From Heliocybe sulcata (Eukaryota > Basidiomycota > Agaricomycetes > Gloeophyllales > Gloeophyllaceae), in the NCBI GenBank assembly GCA_004369045.1, contig ML213539.1:20643-50173 (forward strand): a DNA stretch of 29,531 bases. Direction: 5' to 3'. How positions within the stretch are numbered: the first letter of the stretch is position 1; each line of letters starts with the position of its first letter. Shown piece after piece: positions 20,240-29,531 of this stretch. Below the pieces are notes generated by a model, which saw nothing but the letters and a program-made list of their open reading frames with translations, was not told where the DNA came from and searched no databases. The translations under genes were made by a program, and so were the position numbers.

Positions 20240-23200
20240 ATGAAGAAACCTGATGGTACGTACACATTCAAGCCCATTCACGGTACATATTTATCTAGTC
20301 TACGCGGGCCAATTAGACTTCGAGGTCGATGGGAAGTTCGGCCAGTGCAAGATATGTCAAAGTGAATGGACTTTAGTCAAGAACCTGGCAACACATGAGA
20401 CGACAAAAGCTCACAAGCTCCGACTTGGTATTCAGACGAGTCAGGCAGCTCGATCTCGGGAATCACTTACTTCTAGGCATCCTCCCGTCACTATTGAGGA
20501 TGTTCCTGATGAAGGCGACAGCTTGCTCAGGTGCAACCGCCCCGAGCAGGAGGCAGAGACTGTGGCCGGCCGCAGTCACGAGTACTGGTCTCAGCTCTCC
20601 GAGGACATGCAAGCTGCCATCTCTGGTGAAGTCCCATTCAGTGCCGGTGTTGAAGACACCTTTGATCCGGTTGCAGCCTCGCTCGAGGAGGCCCTTTCTG
20701 GCGCCGCTCTGTTTGACATCATTGCTGGGCGGCAACCTGATGATGAAGAGGCCCCCATTCAAGACTCCCTGTTGCCTGACGATGATGATGAAATTGTGCT
20801 CTTGGGTAAGCCGGACCCATACGATCTTCAGCAACTCGAACACTCCTAATGCATGGCACTAGCATCTGAAGCGGACAACCTAACCGCTCAAGAAATTTCC
20901 GAAACATTCTTTGGTGGACAGCCTGATACCGACTACTTCCCATACCCGAACAAAGCAGTTCATCCTATATTAGATTATCTTGCTGTTTGTTGCTGACAGA
21001 ATGGCAACAGATGATGAAGACTGATATACTGTTCAGTTCACCACGTCTACGGTTCTCTCGAGCTCAGCAGCAAGCAGTATTGGCTTGGGGACGTGATCTC
21101 GGTGCCAAGAATGTACCAAGTCTCCATGCCTTGCACAAATTTCAGGCAGAGGCATTGGAGGCTGTCGGAAACCCGACAGTGAAGGTACAAGCAGTCTCCG
21201 GCAATGTCTTCTACATGAATGAGGCCACGCACACCATCGCAAAAGTAAGTTCAGTTTAATGAGTTGAGTCATCGTTATTAATCACGGGTTCCCAGGACTA
21301 CGCACATCCAGACATACGGCTGCTCATTCATGTCTATCCTGAACTCACACCGAATGCGGCATCTGAGGTGTGGCAAGCCAGGAAATGGTTATATGATGCC
21401 CCCGATGATGTGCTAACACCGATGGTGCGGGAGTGGGACAAGGACTACTATGTCAAGGAGCTCGTATACTGCAAGGATCAGACCTGGCTCATTCCGACCC
21501 GCTTCTTCGAACATGCCCAGAGCAAGCATGCTGTGGGATGGCTTGTTGAACAGACAGCGGTACGCCTCCAAATAACCTTAGCGGTGCTGTCACTCATGGA
21601 TTCTATCATTAGGACAGACTCGAAGTCTCCAAGACGAAAGTCGTGAAGGCATGCAGCTCCTTTGAGTGTAATTGGCCCGAGATCGAGACGGCCAACTTGG
21701 GTAGGGCCATATTCACCGGTAGGCAATGAATTATGTATGCATCCATGCTATCTGACGATCCATCTCGATGGTAGAGGCAAGTAGCACATTTCAGAAAGAC
21801 ATGCCAAACCCCGATCGTATCCTGGCCGACGGGCTCGAGTTTGAGTGTCCGCCCATAGTGGTATTCATAGACGATGTCTCAGGCAATAGCACCAAGCAAT
21901 GGAATGTGCATTACTCGTGCTACCTTTCAAATGGGGGCCTCCCGCGATCAGCTATCGAGAAGGAGATCCACACCAAGTTTGTCGCCACATCCCCACATGC
22001 ATCACCTATGGAGATATTACGTGCGGTCTGTGAGACGCTGAAGTGAGTTAATTGGCATTAAAATACCCAAATGTGTAGAACCGCGACTAACAGAATCATA
22101 GGTCAACACAGTCGGGGAAGCCATTCCGAGTCTGGGACTGTGTTCGTCGTCGATATGTACTGATACGCCCATGGCTCCTATTTCTACCGGGCGACAATCC
22201 TATGCAGGCGGAAGCTGCGAGCCACATAGGAATGCAAGGTAATCAATTTTGTCGCCGCTGCCATGCCGGAGGGACCAAGGAATTTAAGGAGTCAGATGAG
22301 GGATATCCGACATTAATGATGGCGAGTACGGTGATTATGGACTGTTAAAGCTGCTAATGTTGACAATATTTAGCCTGGTGTCCTCCGCGAAGCTGAGAAG
22401 ACTCGTGAGGCCATAGTTCGACAGCTAATCATGGCCACACACGCTGCAGCTGAGAAGCCACTCAAGGATGCCATGACTGCGACTGGAGTCAAGGATTCAT
22501 TTGCAACGCCCTTGATCAACCGCTTGATTGCGATGGGAAAGACCTTACGGCGGTCCACGGAGGATCGTGCAGCACTCACACCTGAAGAGGTGAATGCCTT
22601 GTTAACTGAGGAGTTGATGAAGCACAAAAACGCGCCCGTGGTCAACCCGTTATTGACACTCAAAGGTTTATTTGCTAATTGGTTCATGATTGTTCTCAAT
22701 GCTGACATATCCTGTACACCAGGTTTTGATGTGCACAAGGACACTCCAGTCGAACCGCTTCACACTCATCTGCTTGGCCTCATCAAGTACTTCTGGGCGC
22801 AGACAGTCTGGGTACTCGAGAAGTCAGGGAAGTTCCATTCATTCCAGACGCACCTGAACTCGTTAAATCAAGATGGCCTCAATATACCGAATATTATGGG
22901 CGATTACATGTGCCGATATCGTGGTGGCCTGATCGGGAAGCACTTCAAGACATTGAGCCAGGTGATGGCCTTTGCTGTCCACGGACTTGTCGATCGCAAG
23001 CTGCAGGGGGCATGGGATGCCCTCGGCAGACTGACTGTTCTCATATGGGCGACAGGGATCGTGAACATGGAGACTCATATTGTATGTATATTTTATGGTT
23101 AGCTCGCTGCTCTACCCGTGGAACTGACGTGATCTGTTCTTAGAACAATCTTCGAGCAGCAATAAATGAAGTTCTTGATTGTGCTGCTGACTGCAGTCCC

Positions 23201-24759
23201 GCTCTGCTGACGAATAAAGCAAAGCCGCACATTCTTAGTCATCTCCCGGAAGATGTTCTTCGGTTTGGTCCGGCACTTTTGATGTCGACTGAGCGTTACG
23301 AGAAATTCAACCGCGTCTTCCGACTGTGTTCGATATACAGCAACCGACAGGCCCCCAGCCGTGACATCGCAGCGACGTTCGCACAGCTGGAGAGGTGCCG
23401 CCACATTGTCACAGGTGGATATTGGTTCGATCGCAGTTCGCAGCGATGGGTGTGTGCTGGCAAGTCAGTTAAGGACCACATTCGCAACCACCGACTGGAC
23501 GCCGGCCTACTTGGAGTAGGGGGGCAGAAACTCGTACATATGGCGATGTTGTCTTACTGCCATTACCAAAGGGTCAACGTATTTGCCCGTTGCTATCCTG
23601 GGAACAAACTGGTGCATATGCAATGGGACTTGCATGGGCCTCACCGCAGGAGGGCAGATGGCACTTGGGCGCTTCATTCGTGCTGAAGAATGGCAACGTA
23701 GCACGTCTGGGAAGTGACGTGCTGCACATCACTGGGGTGAGCTTAATTTTCGCCATTCTCACCATTGTAGACCCGCTCAAATGCAGGTAGAACTCCCTTT
23801 CATTTGGATGTATCCGTGAGATACTCTCGGCACAAGATGCTAGTATACAGTCTCTTGCGGTTATTGAGCTGTCCGCGGTTGAACCTCTGCTGCATAGCTC
23901 TCTACAGCTCCCAGTGATCCGCCGCACGGGGACACTCATTGCGGTTCCGCTCAGTGTAAGTACATGGAAACCAGACTCTGGATTGCCGCTGAGTAACATC
24001 TTTCATCAGGAAATCACCGCCGTCATTAACACTCAGCATGACTGCGAACGAGGTTCATGCCGGGCGACTGCATCCCGTGTCATGCAAGAGAGGGAGGAGA
24101 CTGCACAGACCCGCGCCGTAATTCAGCACAGTGACAGCCCATACTCGATTATCAACATGTATGCCCTACACAATAACCTTCAGCTCCAGGCAGCAGTACC
24201 ACCACACCTTCAGCTGCGCCAACCACTATATCCCGACCGCACAACCCTACACCGTGGCGCGGCAGCATCACTGCGTGATACGAAGCTGCAGAAGAAGTTG
24301 GCCAAGGAAGCAGCCATTCGTAAGCAAGCAGAATCAGCGCGGCAACTTGCCAATCCAGCGCTTGCAGTAGACGAGCCAAACGACGAGGAGTCTGTGGCAG
24401 TTGCAGGTGCCAATGGGGAGCAGCATACAGTGCAAGACCCGTGGCCTTCAAATGATCTGTTCGTGAATGCCCCAGTCAGGATGCGAGGACCAAGAGGACG
24501 TCGAGGTATGGCCGCCAGCTCTACCTTGCCACGCCAACCCATTCCACGGCGGACGGAAAGGTGCGGAGGTACCACCATGGACCCGTCAAGCTCAACAGCT
24601 GGTAATCACGACCAAAACAGCGAGTCTATTGGTGCTATCTCTGACCAGAACAGACGAAGCGGTAACGAACAGGCGAGAAAGCGCAGGAGGGCTGTGGCAG
24701 ACCCAGTGGCTTCTGAGGTGAGGGAGACAGAGATCCGTGAGGCATTCGATGCTTTGTAG
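20240..24759 (+). CDS. Large DDE transposase, Plavaka/CMC-like, 1263 aa
   Basis: Predicted exons are 20240-20255, 20299-20805, 20863-20957, 21011-21244, 21296-21559, 21613-21718, 21775-22042, 22102-22330, 22374-22665, 22723-23081, 23144-23515, 23572-23736, 23821-23955 and 24010-24759, all in phase. A C2H2/BED-like finger (Cys22, Cys25, His38, His44) precedes an acidic linker. The core follows: YFPYPNKA/MMKTDILFSSPRLRFS, VFIDDVSGNSTKQWN (Asp440/441), LPGDNPMQAEAA (Asp528) with a CRRCH insert, DVHKDTPVEPLHTHLLGL, and STERYEKFNRVFRL (Glu840 or 843). QARKRRRAV near the end is a likely nuclear signal. Order and motifs resemble Plavaka/CMC transposases. Two joins are soft. The intron before 22374 may start at a GC donor (22322) rather than GT (22331). 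Between 23737 and 23820 either an 86-nt intron or a shorter intron plus a 1-nt frameshift near 23815 is needed. Confidence 0.78.
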
Positions 24760-25000
24760 GTGCAGAATAGAATCATCTATGGCTCGTGTGTACCTTGTAG
24801 CCGCCCAAGTCAATAGCATTTTGTACAGTTTTGTTTTCGACCTTGCTCGAAAGTCTTCTCAAGTCGGTGAGTGAAAGACCGGTCGATGCGATCGGGCGAT
24901 GCACGTGCGCGATGGGCGCACAAACACAGGAGCACTGCACTTGAACGGTTTTCATCTTCATCCCACCAGAGATCCCCCCCTCCCTCCCTCATCCGCCGCT

Positions 25001-26621
25001 ATGGCTGCTTCGGATGAAACATCAGAGCTATGTCGCCGCTACAGTTTGCAAGCAGGAGTTCAACAGCCTGCGTTCAACTTTACTGGGGGCAGAGACTCAC
25101 CGAGCTTATTCCTTCCCATTCATCAGACTGCATTCACCCACTCCACAACTCCCAGCACACCAGATACCAACAGCGGGCAGCCTGACTCTCCGGGTTCCAG
25201 TGCCCAGCAACTGTCCACACCTGGCGAGGCGGCCTCAACTGAGCGAGGAGATTTGTCAATTCGCCCCTATTCTACTAACACAATGTTCAGCGGGCTTGAA
25301 TACCTGATGGGAGAAGGGTCAGGCACTCCTGCTTTCGCCAGGTCGAACACGCAACTCAACACACCGGTGGTGCCTATGATAGGACGCCGACAGCGTGGAG
25401 CCGACGACGAAGACAGCGGTATGCGAGATTGCGTACCCGGGCATCAGCGTCGTGCATACGCTCAAGAGTGCGCAGAGGAAGCTCACCTGACGCAGGCTCA
25501 GACGAAGGTGATTATCGAATTTGCAGGAGTAGGTGATGAATTGTCGTCGCGGTTCCTCGACTGACTTGTGTCTTTGCATAGCTGAGTACGGGCGAGATGT
25601 TGGTGAACCTCAAGATCCATATGATCAAGTTCGAAGTGGACTTACTTCAACGGTTCTTCAAGCTTTACCACCGCCACCCTGACTTCCTGGTGCGTCGCCT
25701 CCATGACTGTCCAAACCTGTTCAGCTGGTAACGTTAAAATAGGTGCACTTGCACCACAATGTTGCAGCAGCGCTCCTCGCGCCCAATGTGCGTGCCTACG
25801 TGAAAGGAATGACGGATCAGATGGCTGTGAGTGATATCTCGGTATCCACAATCTGACACTCACCGGTCTGGGGACAGAGCCATTTTAAAGACCATATCGA
25901 CCTTGTGTTGCTGCCGCCATCTGTGGCGGAAGATCCTGTCGATTGGCGCATATTCGTATCGTCAGTTAGTCATGAATTGACGCAGCAACGGTCAGCGATG
26001 AAAACGAAGGTGTGTGATCTCGAAAGCCGCGCACGACAGCCATGCTGATGTAGAACGGACGGTCACTCGAGCAGATTGACATGTCGATCAAGAACAAGGC
26101 TGATATCTATCAATTGACCGCTGACCTGATGATATACAGCATTCAACCGAAGAGGGAACACTGGGGCCGCTTCGCATTCCTCGTGAGTACTGTTCCCTGG
26201 TTATCTTGGATGGCTATCGATGTCTTCCAGCGGCACTGCGCAGACCGGTTTGACCACATGACAGCAAAAGACAAAAAGAAAAGGTCACTGTGGGAATTCG
26301 CTGACGACGAGCTGGTGGTCATCAGACAGACATACAAGCATTTGCCGAGGACTGATAGGGCTGTGCAAGAGTCCATGTGGGTGCTCGTCTCTGCCTGTCA
26401 TCGTCGTCCTTGGCTAACAGCTGTGTCGGATTAGATTGTTCGCCACGATGCTCACCAATGACATCAAACGATACCCCGTCACTTCAGGTGATCTGACAAG
26501 GCACATCTACGGCCCTGCAGAGGTGTCACAAGTGCAACGGAATATCGAGGACGCAGTCGGGCAATTCGCAGTCGATGACAGTCAGGTGGAGGATGGCGGG
26601 GAAGAAGCTCCGTGTCAGTGA
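25001..26621 (+). CDS. 437-aa helical transposon-associated protein, unknown function
   Basis: The model has seven exons: 25001-25528, 25582-25689, 25743-25826, 25878-26009, 26054-26182, 26231-26376 and 26435-26621. Introns are 44-58 nt, all phases agree, and there is no internal stop. The first 130 residues are Ser/Thr/Pro-rich and likely disordered (TTPSTPDTNSGQPDSPGSS). From about residue 160 the protein is almost all helical (AEEAHLTQAQTKVIIEFAGL, then LLQRFFKLYHRHPDFL). A Lys-rich stretch TAKDKKKRSLWEF and an acidic tail follow. No catalytic motif is seen. The start 242 bp after the transposase stop, the shared strand and the shared intron style make it a likely second ORF of the same element, comparable in position only to the accessory (TnpA-like) proteins of CACTA elements. 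Confidence 0.7.
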
Positions 26622-27408
26622 CGGTCCCAAGGTCTGATGTATACTATCCTATTGTCGAGAGCATAATTGCCTGTATGATATACACACTTCAGGTGTCGTA
26701 GTACATTTACAGTATCATTGTCTATTGATATCATTCTCGTACAAACTGAGGAGTGCAGCGGGCAGCGTAAAATATTATATCTGGATGATTTAAATGGGTG
26801 ATAAATACGAGCTGCTGGCATCCGATGCTGCATGGCGACATGGTTCCAGCATCAAGACGGGACGAATCTGATGTGCAGCAGAGGTGTGCCTGACATCGCA
26901 AAGCAAACATTGATGCAACGTCGGCTTGACTTCGTCTATGGAACGTTGTTGTGGCGCGCGATGCTGGTTCTGGCTCTGGGCCCGAGCAACGTGTCGACTT
27001 GAGGTCTCAAGGACGTTTCCGACTGCCTGTGGTGTATCTATCAGCGCGCCGAAGTTCTGACTCCACTGTCGAAGATGTCGCCAACATCCCCTATGCTGAT
27101 CTCTTTGGTTAATCTCTCCGTTGTATTATTACATAAAGCAATATAGGGTGAATTTGCCGACCGGGCGGGAGTAGAGCGCCTCCGGTGTTGCTGCCGTCGC
27201 CGCCACCGTGGTCGCTGTGGGGATGTTGCAATTTGCTCTTTTCTTCCACGCTCCTTCCTTCCTCCGTCTCTCTTGGCCCCTTCCGCTAACACATAGCGTT
27301 GGCCGAGCGCCCTTATTGCAGGCTCCCCCAATCCAAAGGAGGTACAAGTCTCATGTCGTATAGCCTATATAATGCTCATGCGTAGCGTTTGTTCCCAGGA
27401 TTAGCCTC
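26622..27408. other. Long spacer right of the six-gene block
   Basis: I see no supportable gene. The first 200 bp are AT-rich, and the rest contains only fortuitous frames (for example minus 27041-27331). The right end of the candidate composite element should lie here. Visual comparison with 12541-13293 did not reveal a matching inverted repeat. Confidence 0.35.
27366..27373 (+). promoter_or_regulatory. TATA-like box upstream of the interrupted gene
   Basis: TATATAAT lies 43 bp before the proposed ATG at 27409 in otherwise GC-balanced DNA. Position and sequence fit a TATA box, although the leader would be very short. Confidence 0.35.
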
Positions 27409-28098
27409 ATGGCAGGTGCTGGAGGTAAGCCAGCGCGTAAGACCTCCAGGCCGGTGCCTAGGAAGAGAGGAGCAGGGAAGGGCCCTGCCGATGAACGTTC
27501 AGGTCCAACAACACCTGCTTCAAGCACCTCCGGAAAGGCGTCAACATCCTCTTCCAAGAAAGTGCCATCCACAACGTCTCGATTGTCTACTGTTCCTGGT
27601 GGCCCTAGGGCGCTTACTGACGATGAGCAGAGGGTTCTTCTAAACCTTGCCAATCATGTTCCTAACCTGGCGGAGCTTCTCAAAAAGTCCAAAGTACAGA
27701 ATGCCACGGAAAAAGTTGACGGTGAGTAAAAGCGCTATTATCTTTGTGCTAGTAGAGCTAACTGTTTCAAACCTTCTATCCTTCTGTCCTCTAAATACGC
27801 CAACTGTCTTGGCGTCCTATGGGCCATACTCTCAATGACCGGGCATTATTTCTCTTATGTCGTCTTCTACTCTTTCTACGCCGTCTGCTTGCTGTGTATC
27901 TGACCTCCATGCCTTGCAGATATTCGTAAACGCTCTTCAGAAATCCTTGCCAAAGTGGAAGCCCGCAGGCGCGGGCAACACTCAGAACGCGCACAAACAA
28001 ACAAGACCTCGTGTTGGATTGCAAGACACGAGAGAGCGGGGAGAAAAGAATATCGTACAAAACCGGAGACTCGTCAGCTTATAAGCGTGAACGAGTGA
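27409..28098 (+). pseudogene. Small gene interrupted by a Ty3/gypsy LTR
   Basis: Exon 1 (27409-27721) encodes MAGAGGKPARKTSRPVPRKR followed by a Lys/Arg/Ser/Pro-rich disordered start, then a helical segment (LTDDEQRVLLNLANHVPNLA). An intron at 27722-27919 (198 nt, longer than its neighbours and possibly hiding a microexon) leads to exon 2, which reads DIRKRSSEILAKVEARRRGQ. At 28012 the reading enters the LTR and stops at 28096-28098, so the last 28 or so residues would be LTR-derived. The natural C-terminus is therefore lost, unless it lies beyond the element to the right. The family is not recognised. The basic tail and helix suggest a nuclear or nucleic-acid-associated protein, by inference only. 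Confidence 0.55.
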
Positions 28099-28257
28099 CA
28101 GCGAGCATGAAGCATAGGAAGGGAACTAGCTACGGGAGAAGCAACTGTGAAATCGAAGCAGGTGTGGCGTGTGACGGGGAGATGAGAAGGGAAATGGGAA
28201 AGCCATAACTGGATGCGTAGCACGTGCGTGGTGGCGGTTGTGATCGACAGGATTACA
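28012..28257 (-). repeat. 3' LTR of the Ty3/gypsy element
   Basis: On the minus strand the LTR begins TGTAATCC and ends CCAACA, the usual TG...CA termini, and is 246 bp long. It is preceded on that strand by a purine tract (AAGGGGGGAGAG, about 28258-28270), the expected polypurine primer site. The matching LTR lies outside the window, so the target-site duplication (candidate 5 bp CCTCG at 28007-28011) cannot be confirmed. Confidence 0.7.
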
Positions 28258-28301
28258 CTCTCCCCCCTTCCAAAGAAAAGGGTAGAGGTAGGTGGACAGG
28301 G

Positions 28302-29531
28302 CTAGGCTTGGGCACGCGAATCTTCCCAGTCGTCGAGGGCTTGACAATCTTCGAGTTCTCGGCCTGGGATCCAAGTGTCGTCGGCTTCGTCGTAGCCGGA
28401 CCAGCGTACGAGATATTGGTAGCCGCAGCTGCGTCGACGTTGGTCGATGATGCATTCAACGGTCCACTCTTGTTCGCCGTCTGGGGTAACGATGGGGCCG
28501 GGGCGTGGAAGCTCGCGATCCGGGAAGAGCTCTGGGTCGTTTGGCTTGTACGGCGCTAGTAGTTTCGCGTGGAACTCGGGGTGGATGTTCGTCGTGTGTG
28601 GCATGTCGAGGGTGTACGTAGATTTATCAGGATAAGCGTCAATAATATGATACGGGCCATCATAGCGGGGCATGAACTTAGCTACGCGCTTCGCTCCTTT
28701 GGTCTTATATTCTCGACGGCGATTCTTCGTGGAGAGCATGACCAGGTCGCCGACCTTGAACTGAGGTTCGGGGCCGCGGGAGCGATTTGCGCAGAACGCT
28801 TGATCCACCTTCGAGGCTAGGAGAGCGTCTTGAGCATCGGCAACGTTGGACTGGATGTTGCGTAAGAGCTTCGCGGCGTCGAGCGTGTCGGTCGCGTCGT
28901 CAGGCGGAACGAGAGGGGGGATCAGGCGCGGGCTCCGGCCGAAGCGCAACTGAAAGGGGGAGTACCCGGTAGAGGTGTTAGTAGTATTCATGATTGCGAA
29001 TCGCACCTGAGGAAGGGCTTTAACCCAGCCCTTCTGCGTGCGGTCGACGTGATATCGCAGGAGCTGGTTTACTGTTTTGTTCGTGCGTTCGCTGGCACCG
29101 TCAGTCTCAGGGTGGAATGAGGTGGACATCTTGAGTTTGACGCCGGCCAGCTTCGTTAAGGCCTTCCAAAATTTGCTGAGGAACAGGCGGTCGCGATCGG
29201 AAACGATGTTGAGCGGCAGGCCGTTTTCGCAGTACCAATTGTCGAAGAACAGGGTGGCGAAATCTTCGGCCGAGAGGGATGAAGTGGTGGGCACAATGCG
29301 CACTTCGGATCCGAGGCGGTCGGTGAAGGTCACGATGGTGTCGAAGCCGTCGTCGGGTGGAAGGGGCCCGATGAAGTCGATGGCGACAGAATCGCATCGG
29401 TCGTCCGGAACGGGCAGAGGATGTAGGGGTCCGGCAGGCTTTGACGTTCGATCTTTGTTGCGCTGGCAGGTGGGGCAGGAGGGTAGGTAAGCTGTTTCGA
29501 GTTCAGTACGCATATTAGGCCAATAGTATGA
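28302..29531 (-). mobile_element. Ty3/gypsy pol 3' part: integrase with chromodomain
   Basis: This is the C-terminal end of a chromovirus-type Ty3/gypsy polyprotein, open to the right edge and cut there. Counting from the Met at 29513, the zinc-finger Cys pair SCPTCQRNK is followed by the integrase catalytic triad: VAIDFIGPLP (Asp46), NIVSDRDRLF (Asp106) and GASERTNKTVNQ (Glu142). A GPY/F-like module (PRYDGPYHIIDAY) follows. The C-terminal chromodomain is WTVECIIDQRRRSCGYQYLV, then RWSGYDEADDTWIPGRELED, which targets integration to chromatin marks. The stop lies about 45 bp before the LTR. No stop or frameshift is seen in about 400 codons, so the copy may be recent. Reverse transcriptase, RNase H, protease and gag are beyond the window. 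Confidence 0.93.

Noticed and set aside
20240-24759. Naming the large transposase as KDZ because a TET/JBP gene is nearby
   Set aside because: The cysteine-cluster (CxC) architecture and KDZ core patterns I know were not seen. Proximity alone is not enough.

Overview
The window looks like nuclear DNA of a filamentous basidiomycete, most likely an agaricomycete. Genes are split by many short introns (about 43-62 nt, GT...AG with CTNAC/CTGAC-like branch sites). It holds a Plavaka-type transposase, a TET/JBP-type dioxygenase, a chromodomain Ty3/gypsy element and a tRNA-headed SINE candidate. It is a transposon-rich accessory region; I see no housekeeping gene cluster, rRNA or CRISPR.

Layout. 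1-4.4 kb is mostly gene-poor and holds two decayed genes: the 3' part of an AIF-like NAD(P)H/FAD oxidoreductase (2177-2805) and an unidentified relic with several stops (3893-4450). At 4.94-7.75 kb lies a large inverted repeat with two arms of about 1.05 kb around a 0.7 kb spacer, which is almost filled by one 215-aa ORF. A SINE candidate (minus strand) abuts its right end. At 9.5-12.5 kb is a minus-strand Plavaka transposase with two introns and only two visible lesions.

The centre of interest is 13.3-26.6 kb. By joining open frames at consensus splice sites I get six gene models, with no internal stop in the chosen solutions: a 468-aa protein (+), a 194-aa protein (-), an 859-aa TET/JBP 2-oxoglutarate/Fe(II) dioxygenase (+), a 206-aa helical protein (+), a 1263-aa DDE transposase with an N-terminal C2H2 finger (+), and a 437-aa helical protein (+). 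TET/JBP enzymes oxidise 5-methylcytosine or thymine in DNA. Fungal TET/JBP genes are known to be expanded together with KDZ-type transposons. The transposase here lacks the features I associate with KDZ proteins and looks closer to the Plavaka/CMC group. The whole block may therefore be a large composite DNA transposon, or an old cluster of one, carrying its own DNA-demethylation enzyme. Its termini were not found by eye.

At the right end, a small two-exon gene (27409 onward) is interrupted in its second exon by the 246-bp LTR of a minus-strand Ty3/gypsy element. That element's integrase and chromodomain run off the right edge.

All multi-exon models are manual splice predictions without transcript evidence. 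No similarity search was run.
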